From: Candidatus Thorarchaeota archaeon
GTDB taxonomy: Archaea > Asgardarchaeota > Thorarchaeia > Thorarchaeales > Thorarchaeaceae
Reading direction: 5' to 3'
Assembly: GCA_016840825.1 (NCBI GenBank)
Contig: JAEORN010000281.1
Location: 1 to 9,429 of the forward strand
Length of the DNA: 9,429 nt
Shown here: one piece after another, positions 1-4,794 of the stretch
Numbering within the stretch: position 1 is the first letter of the stretch
Layout: every line of letters starts with the position of its first letter
Position numbers and translations under genes: made by a program
The notes under the pieces: generated by a model
Databases searched by the model: none
What the model was told of the DNA's origin: nothing
What the model saw: the letters and a program-made list of their open reading frames with translations, nothing else

Positions 1-287
1 ACAATGATTCTAACCTCTCCTCGATACCCACTATCTATCGTTCCTGGAGAGTTGGTAATAGTGATGCCATTCTTCAAAGCCAGACCGCTTCGTGGTCTAA
101 TCTGCCCTTCATAGCCATGAGGTATTTCAAGTGCCAATCCCGTTGGTACTCCATAGCTCTCACCTGATCGTAGCTCATAATCTACGACTGAATGAAGGTC
201 GAATGCAGCATCTCCTTTCTTTGCTTGTTTTGGAAGAAGTCCATCTCGAACCAGCCGCTTTACTTTGACAATGACCCGCTCGCTCAT
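1..287 (-). CDS. dut: dUTP diphosphatase (dUTPase), N-terminal part, cut by window edge
   Basis: Reading the minus strand from the ATG at 287 gives 95 codons that run off the window, beginning [20 protein letters not shown]. Three of the five conserved motifs of the trimeric dUTPase family are visible in order: motif 1 GDAAFDL (residues 25-31, with the metal-binding Asp), motif 2 PRSGLALK (65-72, phosphate binding) and motif 3 [10 protein letters not shown] (82-91, with the catalytic-water Asp and the uracil-pocket Tyr). Motifs 4 and 5 would lie beyond base 1. The family hydrolyses dUTP to dUMP and pyrophosphate in the cytoplasm, which keeps uracil out of DNA and supplies dUMP for thymidylate synthesis. 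The related dCTP deaminase shares the fold, but the SGLALK and DSGYRGE motifs favour dUTPase. The gene diverges from the membrane-protein gene at 416. It looks intact as far as it can be read. Confidence 0.93.
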   Translation of the reverse strand, partial: MSERVIVKVKRLVRDGLLPKQAKKGDAAFDLHSVVDYELRSGESYGVPTGLALEIPHGYEGQIRPRSGLALKNGITITNSPGTIDSGYRGEVRII

Positions 288-304
288 ACTTTCAGTGCAT
301 CCTT

Positions 305-313
305 CTTTTTAGT
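305..313 (-). promoter_or_regulatory. Possible TATA box of the dUTPase gene
   Basis: On the minus strand ACTAAAAAG lies about 22 bases before the dUTPase ATG. That is the spacing expected of an archaeal TATA element on a leaderless or nearly leaderless transcript. No Shine-Dalgarno sequence is obvious before the ATG, which fits. The match is weak. Confidence 0.35.
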
Positions 314-370
314 ATGTGAAGATATGTGTTTGATATAGATTCCCTTTTTTTAGTCGTGAAAAAGGCAAGT

Positions 371-380
371 CATTATAAGC
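371..380 (+). promoter_or_regulatory. TATA box of the membrane-protein gene at 416
   Basis: TATAAG at 374-379 lies 37-42 bases before the GTG start at 416. A start of transcription about 25 bases further on (around 400) would leave a short leader carrying the AGGAGGT at 403-409. The purine-rich AAAAAGGCAAG just upstream could serve as a BRE. Confidence 0.5.
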
Positions 381-402
381 CTTGGCGGATATTCAGTTTT
401 AC

Positions 403-409
403 AGGAGGT
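403..409 (+). promoter_or_regulatory. Shine-Dalgarno site that sets the GTG start at 416
   Basis: AGGAGGT is a near-perfect anti-16S match, six bases before GTG at 416. It lies inside the longest open frame (which opens at ATG 326) and argues that translation starts at the GTG, since nothing comparable precedes the ATG. Confidence 0.75.
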
Positions 410-415
410 CACAAA

Positions 416-1360
416 GTGGCTTTTGATGATGGACCGACATTTGAGGAGCCAACTCAACCGTATCAGCAAAACTTCACGGTTAGTTGGACGGGACTGGTAT
501 CGCGATCCTTCACATTGTGGGGACGAAAGCTTGGTCAATATATCATGATCGCAGGTCTTCCTGTTATCATATATACGATTCTTGAATTTGCGGTATTCTA
601 TTTGCTCTTCGGGGATTATGCCTATCTCTATATTGGAACGATTTCGCCAAATCCTCTGAACCTAATCATGAATTTCTATTTAATGACTGTAACTGATGTG
701 GTGTTTCTAACTGCGACGATAGCATTGACAATTATTATGATAATTGTCTACACCCTTGTTGCTGGAGCTACCTACAAGTTTGGGCTTGACAACTATGGAG
801 CTCCTGATAAAGGCGATGTTGGAGGGAGCTATTCCTTCGCTTTTGGAAGGATTGTGCCCTTGATACTCGTTCAGCTATTGGTAAACGTGATAGGCATGGT
901 TTTCATACTTCCAGGAGTCGTCTTGATGTCTATTGGGATGATGACAATGGATCTGTATTCATTAGCAATGGGATCTATTGGCTTTCTCGTCGGTGCGTTG
1001 ATTGCATTATATGTTGGAGTACGCCTTTCTATTGCTGGAATTCTTGTGATTGCTGAGGATCATTCTGTAGTTGATACTGTGAAGAAAGCATTCGCCATGA
1101 CTTCAGGTCAATTCTGGCACATATTCGCAGGACAGATTCTACTGGGAATCGCAGTTGTACTCATTACCATGATAATCACTTTGTTTACTATTCCAATAGC
1201 ACTTGTGTTCGGTATGACTATCTTCGCTACTCTACTTGCGACAGTAATTGTTTTGATTATCACACAATTGCTATTCTCACCATTGAGCTACATCTTCAGT
1301 GTTGTACTGTATCGTGATCTCGCATCACGTACTACCGTCGCTCAACAAGAATGGTGGTAG
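416..1360 (+). CDS. Polytopic membrane protein, YciC / GDPD-membrane-domain-like
   Basis: From the GTG at 416 the protein has 314 residues; the frame is open to an ATG at 326, but the strong ribosome site just before 416 and the TATA box at 374 favour the later start. A polar N-terminus of about 40 residues (FDDGPTFEEPTQPYQQ) is followed by about six to eight hydrophobic segments. Three family-like features are visible: an early FTLWGRKLGQY stretch before the first helix, the segment AIALYVGVRLSIAGILVIAEDHSVVDTVKKAF read across the centre (a helix ending in an amphipathic VVDTVKKAFAMTSGQFW turn), and a terminal VVLYRDLASR. This pattern resembles the archaeal/bacterial membrane families related to YciC and to the membrane domain of some glycerophosphodiester phosphodiesterases, whose biochemical role is unknown. 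There is no catalytic domain. A terminator-like hairpin follows directly. The assignment to that family is by impression; the integral-membrane nature is clear. Confidence 0.85.
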   Translation: MAFDDGPTFEEPTQPYQQNFTVSWTGLVSRSFTLWGRKLGQYIMIAGLPVIIYTILEFAVFYLLFGDYAYLYIGTISPNPLNLIMNFYLMTVTDVVFLTATIALTIIMIIVYTLVAGATYKFGLDNYGAPDKGDVGGSYSFAFGRIVPLILVQLLVNVIGMVFILPGVVLMSIGMMTMDLYSLAMGSIGFLVGALIALYVGVRLSIAGILVIAEDHSVVDTVKKAFAMTSGQFWHIFAGQILLGIAVVLITMIITLFTIPIALVFGMTIFATLLATVIVLIITQLLFSPLSYIFSVVLYRDLASRTTVAQQEWW

Positions 1361-1372
1361 ACTCTACTCGTT

Positions 1373-1410
1373 CAAGGGGGCTACTATGCCTCCTTGCGCT
1401 TTTCTTTTTC
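1373..1410 (+). terminator. Hairpin plus T-tract terminator after the membrane-protein gene
   Basis: CAAGGGGG (1373-1380) pairs with CCTCCTTG (1389-1396) over eight base pairs with one G-U, around an eight-base loop. It is followed by CGCTTTTCTTTTTC. It begins 12 bases after the stop codon. Archaeal termination mainly needs the T-tract, and both elements are present. Confidence 0.7.
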
Positions 1411-1464
1411 CGTAATATCCAGACTAGGGAAACCCTTATCCGCTCTCATTATCTATAGTTAAGT

Positions 1465-1953
1465 ATGATTCGGAATCTCATAATCTTAGACAGCGCAGGG
1501 AATGACCTTGTTTCAGCCAACTTTGGTGAGTGTCATTCTCTCGGGACAAGCTCTGAACTCATCGGGGGTTTCGTTAGTGCAATCTATTCGTTCAGCCAGA
1601 CCATTATTGGACAGGAGATTCGAAATATCAGATTTGAGCATCTTGACTTTCTTGTTCTATCCAAGCAAGATATTATCTTCATGATATCTGCTGATGATGG
1701 CAGTGCTCGCGATAATAGAAGGAAGCTTGAACGAATCTCATCATTATTTATTGAAAGATATGAGGACGACCTTGCCACGTTCAAGAGAACGAACACGGCT
1801 CAGGATTTTCATGACTTTATCGACTATCTACATGAGTTGGACATCACTCAGAAGAACTGCGGAGGGCGTCCTACCTGCGAGGATTGCCCTGATCATCGAG
1901 TTCTACCTCTGGAAGAGATCTCAAAGACTATACAAAAGGGATCCGTTCATTGA
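1465..1953 (+). CDS. Longin/roadblock-like protein with C-terminal Cys-rich motif
   Basis: A 162-residue soluble protein with no signal peptide or membrane helix. Residues 1-105 follow the alternating pattern of a longin (or roadblock/LC7-like) domain: a first strand MIRNLIILDSAGNDLVSANF, a helix with GGFVSAIYSFSQTI (34-47), strands around IRFEHLDFLVLSKQDIIFMI and a long helix RRKLERISSLFIERYEDDL. Single-domain proteins of this shape are abundant in Asgard archaea, where they are thought to act with small Ras-like GTPases as regulators or scaffolds; no GTPase gene is nearby. The tail carries C132, C138, C141 and H144 (NCGGRPTCEDCPDH), which could bind zinc. No ribosome site precedes the ATG. 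The gene converges on the membrane-protein gene that ends at 1981. Domain assignment is from the pattern, not from a search. Confidence 0.85.
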   Translation: MIRNLIILDSAGNDLVSANFGECHSLGTSSELIGGFVSAIYSFSQTIIGQEIRNIRFEHLDFLVLSKQDIIFMISADDGSARDNRRKLERISSLFIERYEDDLATFKRTNTAQDFHDFIDYLHELDITQKNCGGRPTCEDCPDHRVLPLEEISKTIQKGSVH

Positions 1954-1980
1954 TGTCTATGATATCGTATGCTAACCTAA

Positions 1981-2424
1981 TCATCCTTCCCACTCAGTCC
2001 AAGCAACATAGGCACCAATGCCAGCCAAAACTGTACCTACAAGTAAGAGCATTGTTACGAGCAACATATTTGCATCAAAGCCTTCGGAGAGTATAATTCC
2101 GAAAATGAGCAGGAAGATAGAGTTCATACCAACACCTACAAATCCAAACGTTAGTGCAGCACAAGACTCTCCAGCATAGCGTGGATTCGAATCAAATCTG
2201 GCCAAACGCCCAATGAAGACTGCCATATCCCTATCTGTGGCAGCTGAGTATGTGGCAAGCATACCAAATATTGGACCAACTAGAACCAATACAAAAACGA
2301 AGTTACCTGCATAAAGAAGAAGTCCAAAGGCACAAGATGCTAGCATAGATATAGTTCCAAAAAGTAATAGGATTGTTCCCTTTGTCATTTCTATATCTGC
2401 CACAGATGCATTTCCTCCACCCAT
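1981..2424 (-). CDS. Four-helix membrane protein of unknown function
   Basis: A 147-residue protein with four predicted membrane helices at about residues 17-37, 41-60, 88-112 and 119-142, and a hydrophilic loop ATDRDMAVFIGRLARFDSNPRY between the second and third. I do not recognise the family and see no catalytic motif. The ATG at 2424 is the longest start, but a GGAGG lies inside the frame at 2414-2418, 10 bases before an in-frame GTG at 2403, so a 140-residue product beginning at that GTG is also likely. The first residues MGGGNAS would then be untranslated ribosome-site sequence. It ends 27 bases from the convergent longin gene. Its upstream region carries the tRNA 3'-end copy at 2493-2508. 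Confidence 0.75.
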   Translation of the reverse strand: MGGGNASVADIEMTKGTILLLFGTISMLASCAFGLLLYAGNFVFVLVLVGPIFGMLATYSAATDRDMAVFIGRLARFDSNPRYAGESCAALTFGFVGVGMNSIFLLIFGIILSEGFDANMLLVTMLLLVGTVLAGIGAYVAWTEWEG

Positions 2425-2492
2425 GCTAATCCAAACACATCAATGCTAATGTGCTGAAAGCATCTTATCTCTATTGCTTTTGAAAAGAAAGA

Positions 2493-2508
2493 TGGTGCCG
2501 AGGGAGTG
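2493..2508 (-). repeat. Copy of the tRNA-Phe 3' end; putative distal attachment site (att)
   Basis: On the minus strand this reads CACTCCCTCGGCACCA, identical over 16 bases and in the same orientation to the 3' end of the tRNA-Phe gene (4090-4105): the 3' T-stem strand, the acceptor strand, the discriminator A and CCA. The identity stops on both sides. There is no remaining tRNA body here, so it is not a second tRNA gene. Duplicated tRNA 3' ends are the usual trace of integration by a tyrosine recombinase into a tRNA gene, with the intact gene at one end of the insert and the fragment at the other. Confidence 0.65.
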
Positions 2509-2563
2509 GTGAATAACTTGAACTCATACGTAGAAAATTTTGCAGTAATGAATACCTAAGGAA

Positions 2564-3670
2564 TCATCTATATCCAGAATCAATGCTTGTGGTTCTTAGA
2601 ATCCAAGATTTTATCGATTCTATCTCTGAATCGCTTAATCTAGGTTCAATCGATTGAATATAACTTGGAACATCCTTGGTTGGTAGCATCTTTACATACT
2701 GGAAATCGACATTTGGCATTGCTCCTGCCATTGACAGGATGTTCCAGACTCGGACTTCTCTTTCCCCCCAGTGGTGTTTCTTGAGCCTAATTCTGCGTTG
2801 TCTTATTGCTCTATTCACCTCTAAATAGAGTCCCTTTCCTGATGTTCCTATCTGCTCTACTGGTGAACGTAGATCTAGATTCTCGATAGATATTTGACTC
2901 CAGTTCTTGGACTCGATGTTGAAGAGACCTGCTGGAGATATCACTACATGATCCATCTGACAAGAATATTGTACTCGTCCATCTTTATACAATGGCTCCT
3001 CGAATCTCAGCTGCACATCATTCACCACAACATATTGTGCTGGGAGTTTTATCAGCTCATTGAGCGTCTTCAGTTCACCTCTGGCTCCAGCTAGCCATCC
3101 GGAGAGGTCCGCAAGAGCCTTGTCAATGACAATCTTTCTTGCTACATCAGGGTTCATCTGTTGCTCTATTATGCCATCGAAGTTGGTTTCAATATTCTGA
3201 ATGTCGTGTTCCAGCCTAAGAATATACTCAGTAACCTTTCTAAACGGTCTATCCAACTCACCTAAGAAATCGGTGTCTAACTTCTTACACCTAGATCTCT
3301 CACGATATCTCGTCCACCTACTTCTAATCCATATAACTGGATTTCTTGTGGAAATAAGGGGCTGGAGTATATGGTCCTTTAGGTGATTATGCTCTTCCTT
3401 GAGCATATCCATTCGTGCCTTCCGTTCCATGTTTCTACGGTCTAATTTGACACGATGTTCTTGACGATACGATTCCACCTTGTTCTTCAGATCATTAACA
3501 CGTCTTTCTCGTATCTGCTCAAGTTCTTTCTCGGAATTCTTGATGTGGTTCTCTATATCCGAAAGACTCCAAAGCGAACCTATTCGCCGCTCATTGAGTT
3601 TCTGGATGAGAACCTTCTCTGAGCCCAAAGATCCAAAGACTCGTGCCACGATTACACCCTCAAATAGCAT
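2564..3670 (-). CDS. NERD-domain nuclease-like protein with N-terminal coiled coil
   Basis: A 368-residue protein. Residues 35-100 are highly charged and helical (EKELEQIRERRVNDLKNKVE), probably a coiled coil; 115-170 are again basic and helical. From about residue 190 a NERD (nuclease-related) domain is recognisable: GARGELKTLNEL (195-206), YVVVNDVQL (213-221), then MDHVVISPAGLFNIESKNW (239-257). E199, D240, E253 and K255 fit the E...D...ExK active site of the PD-(D/E)XK nuclease fold. There is no fused helicase, kinase or topoisomerase domain, and no membrane helix. NERD proteins are common on plasmids, integrated elements and defence islands; their substrate is mostly unknown, DNA cleavage being presumed. 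It is the only sizeable gene between the tRNA repeats. A weak AAGGAAA precedes the ATG, and AT-rich ATATTTG at about 3705-3711 could be the TATA box. Confidence 0.88.
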   Translation of the reverse strand: MLFEGVIVARVFGSLGSEKVLIQKLNERRIGSLWSLSDIENHIKNSEKELEQIRERRVNDLKNKVESYRQEHRVKLDRRNMERKARMDMLKEEHNHLKDHILQPLISTRNPVIWIRSRWTRYRERSRCKKLDTDFLGELDRPFRKVTEYILRLEHDIQNIETNFDGIIEQQMNPDVARKIVIDKALADLSGWLAGARGELKTLNELIKLPAQYVVVNDVQLRFEEPLYKDGRVQYSCQMDHVVISPAGLFNIESKNWSQISIENLDLRSPVEQIGTSGKGLYLEVNRAIRQRRIRLKKHHWGEREVRVWNILSMAGAMPNVDFQYVKMLPTKDVPSYIQSIEPRLSDSEIESIKSWILRTTSIDSGYR

Positions 3671-3702
3671 TTGTTTCCTTGGAACATATGAGTATGGACC
3701 TC

Positions 3703-3712
3703 TTCAAATATC
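3703..3712 (-). promoter_or_regulatory. Possible TATA box of the NERD gene
   Basis: On the minus strand AGATATTTGA lies 33-42 bases before the ATG at 3670, which would give a leader of roughly 10-15 bases holding the weak ribosome site AAGGAAA. It is AT-rich but not a close match to the consensus. Confidence 0.3.
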
Positions 3713-3857
3713 TTTCACAGATACAAAGATTCCTTATTCAAGCGTGAAGAAATGAACCTCAGTGGTTTATGAAACAATTAACGCAGAAGTACGAAGTTAC
3801 ATTAAGAACCTCTGATAGACATTAAGGATACTAGCGAGTCTAGGAGGAATATGAAAA

Positions 3858-3980
3858 TTGAATCGTCGTAATATTTTCAAAGTCATCATTGGGATTGTCT
3901 TAGCAATTATGATCATGCAAGCTTTTGGCTTCATTGATTTGGTGGCAGCGCCTAATGTCGGCACTGGGTGGCCAAATTAG
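3858..3980 (+). CDS. Small membrane-peptide ORF (40 codons), possibly a decayed gene start
   Basis: A TTG at 3858 stands 10 bases after GGAGG (3843-3847) and opens a 40-codon frame ending in TAG at 3978-3980. The peptide has a basic start (NRRNIFK), one hydrophobic span of about 17 residues (VIIGIVLAIMIMQAFGF) and a short polar tail ending GTGWPN. It could be a single-span membrane peptide or a signal sequence left from a longer exported protein. The same frame stays open for 23 codons after the TAG (to a second TAG at 4050), with a plausible protein-like composition, so a broken gene is a real alternative. The ATG at 3851 is closer to the GGAGG but gives only six codons. It lies inside the putative integrated element. 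Function unknown. Confidence 0.45.
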   Translation: MNRRNIFKVIIGIVLAIMIMQAFGFIDLVAAPNVGTGWPN

Positions 3981-3999
3981 AACTATCAGTGTGAAACAA

Positions 4000-4011
4000 T
4001 CTCAATTGAGA
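4000..4011. repeat. Perfect 12-base palindrome
   Basis: TCTCAATTGAGA is self-complementary. It could be an operator half-site pair, but no regulator gene is adjacent, and a palindrome this short can occur by chance. Confidence 0.35.
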
Positions 4012-4058
4012 GGTCATCGTTTGGAGAAGAGCCTAATTATCTCTATAGGTAGAAAGGG

Positions 4059-4083
4059 TTTCCTCGGCCCGGGCGCGAGGAAA
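4059..4083 (-). terminator. GC-rich hairpin just downstream of tRNA-Phe
   Basis: TTTCCTCG (4059-4066) and CGAGGAAA (4076-4083) form a perfect eight-base-pair stem around a nine-base GC-rich loop that itself contains the palindrome GCCCGGGC. In tRNA sense it begins seven bases after the encoded CCA, so it may stop transcription or protect or process the tRNA 3' trailer. A long T-tract does not follow, so plain intrinsic termination is not certain. It also lies at the edge of the putative integrated element and might be part of it. Confidence 0.5.
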
Positions 4084-4089
4084 TAGAAG

Positions 4090-4195
4090 TGGTGCCGAGG
4101 GAGTGAATTCCACGGTGGGGGAAATCCCCAGCCGATTTGAACACTCGACGACACGGTCTTCAGCCGTGCGATCTCCCAGGCTAATCTACCTCGGC
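4090..4195 (-). tRNA. tRNA-Phe (GAA) with a T-loop intron; CCA encoded
   Basis: Read on the minus strand from 4195. Acceptor GCCGAGG (4195-4189) pairs with CCTCGGC (4100-4094); discriminator A is at 4093 and CCA at 4092-4090. The D-arm is GATT-AGCCTGGGA-GATC. The anticodon arm is CACGG-CTGAAGA-CCGTG with anticodon GAA. The variable loop is TCGTC. The T-stem is GAGTG (4146-4142), the T-loop TTCAAAT and the 3' strand CACTC (4105-4101), but 29 extra bases separate loop and strand. Removing them leaves a normal 74-base tRNA (77 with CCA), with seven-base T-loop and all stems paired, and with the overall look of archaeal tRNA-Phe. A clear TATA box lies upstream. The gene's last 16 bases recur at 2493-2508. 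Confidence 0.92.
4107..4135 (-). other. Putative tRNA intron (29 nt) in the T-loop, about position 59/60
   Basis: The insert folds on itself: CGG (4134-4132) with CCG (4115-4113) and, after a bulged C, UGGGG (4130-4126) with CCCCA (4120-4116). Between this hairpin and the T-stem, exon UUC (4141-4139) can pair with intron GAA (4110-4108). This leaves AAAU unpaired on the 5' strand and UU on the 3' strand. The two inferred cuts (after 4136 and after 4107) fall one in each of these opposite bulges, which is the geometry of a relaxed bulge-helix-bulge site for the archaeal splicing endonuclease. A cut one base later at both ends (intron 4134-4106) gives the same mature tRNA, so the exact junction is ambiguous by one base. 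Confidence 0.75.
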
Positions 4196-4219
4196 TTAAT
4201 TCTCATACCGTTGTCCTTG

Positions 4220-4230
4220 AAATATAAAGG
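4220..4230 (-). promoter_or_regulatory. TATA box of tRNA-Phe
   Basis: On the minus strand CCTTTATATTT is centred about 29 bases before the first base of the tRNA. It is the best TATA match in the window, at the spacing expected for a start a few bases ahead of the tRNA. Confidence 0.75.
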
Positions 4231-4245
4231 TAACTTAAGTGGTGT

Positions 4246-4764
4246 CTAGCGTATCTTGTGTGCCATGTAACTGGCAACAAATGCTGTTAGAATAGCCGCG
4301 ATATTGACACCAATGGGGTATACCAATAGTGAGTCCAAGAATGCTATTGTTGCAAGCCAAGAAGGTAGACTTACAGAGTCGGATATTCCGAACGGAACGA
4401 AATAGAACATCAGAAACACACATGTCGTAAGGGCAACTCCTGCGAATGCAGGCATGTCTTCCTTTGACCTCGCGAACTCAGAGATCTTTGTTATCCAATT
4501 CGACTGCGCTTTCTGCCTCTTCCTGACCTTTCGCTTGGACATGATATGAGCCCAACGGTACATAGCCTCAGCCATCAAGACATAAGCACCAGCAAGGACC
4601 GCCATAGCTCCCAATGCGACAATCAGTTGCAGCTCTGCGCTAAGCACTTGAACGTATTCAGCCGCATGCCACATCAAGGGGATTTGTACAAAACCAGCTA
4701 TTCCCAGAAAGATAAGGATAAGTCCTGGTTTACTACCGCGTTTCCACCAAATTGCTAGGCTCAT
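4246..4764 (-). CDS. Four-helix membrane protein of unknown function
   Basis: A 172-residue integral membrane protein. Hydrophobic segments lie at about residues 14-31, 46-67, 105-125 and 135-168 (the last long enough for one or two spans). A very basic loop KRKVRKRQK (77-85) between the second and third should face the cytoplasm. No catalytic motif or known family is recognised. It starts 30 bases after the stop of the GH114-like gene on the same strand, so it is probably co-transcribed with it and could serve the same surface process, but that is only positional. The stop lies 50 bases before the tRNA, and the tRNA promoter sits in that gap. Confidence 0.8.
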   Translation of the reverse strand: MSLAIWWKRGSKPGLILIFLGIAGFVQIPLMWHAAEYVQVLSAELQLIVALGAMAVLAGAYVLMAEAMYRWAHIMSKRKVRKRQKAQSNWITKISEFARSKEDMPAFAGVALTTCVFLMFYFVPFGISDSVSLPSWLATIAFLDSLLVYPIGVNIAAILTAFVASYMAHKIR

Positions 4765-4794
4765 GATTATCTACCTGACTTTGAGGTTGTCCGC

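Larger units (their letters stand above)
3671..4089. other. Gene-poor stretch between the NERD gene and tRNA-Phe
   Basis: About 420 bases without a full-size gene. It holds the probable NERD promoter, an 18-codon frame at 3769 that has no ribosome site and that I do not call, two ACATTAAG copies (about 3799-3806 and 3820-3827), the 40-codon ORF, a 12-base palindrome around 4001-4010 and the hairpin at 4059-4083. I see no integrase fragment in any frame. Confidence 0.6.
2493..4105. mobile_element. Putative small integrated element bounded by 16-bp direct repeats at tRNA-Phe
   Basis: The segment between the 16-bp tRNA 3'-end copy at 2493-2508 and the tRNA itself at 4090-4105 has a repeat unit of 1597 bp. 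It lies downstream of the tRNA 3' end, as expected for insertion into a tRNA gene. It holds a NERD-domain protein (minus), a short membrane-peptide ORF (plus), a palindrome at 4001-4010 and a GC-rich hairpin at 4059-4083. No integrase, replication protein or transposase is seen, so it would be a satellite-like element mobilised in trans, or what is left after deletion inside a larger one. The 16-base identity is direct evidence; the element's existence is inferred. Confidence 0.55.

Noticed and set aside
326..415. N-terminal extension of the membrane protein to the ATG at 326
   Set aside because: An AGGAGGT and TATA box lie within this stretch and point to the GTG at 416; the extra 30 residues do not look like part of the fold.
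3769..3825. An 18-codon frame starting ATGAAACAATTA
   Set aside because: Very short, no ribosome site, no hydrophobic or other recognisable feature.
3799..3827. Two ACATTAAG copies as a possible iteron or CRISPR-like repeat
   Set aside because: Only two eight-base copies, 21 bases apart in AT-rich sequence; no array and no origin signature. No CRISPR array is seen anywhere in the window.
4090..4195. Reading the interrupted tRNA as a pseudogene
   Set aside because: All stems pair perfectly once the 29-nt insert is removed, CCA is encoded, and a strong TATA box is in place; the insert folds as an intron should.
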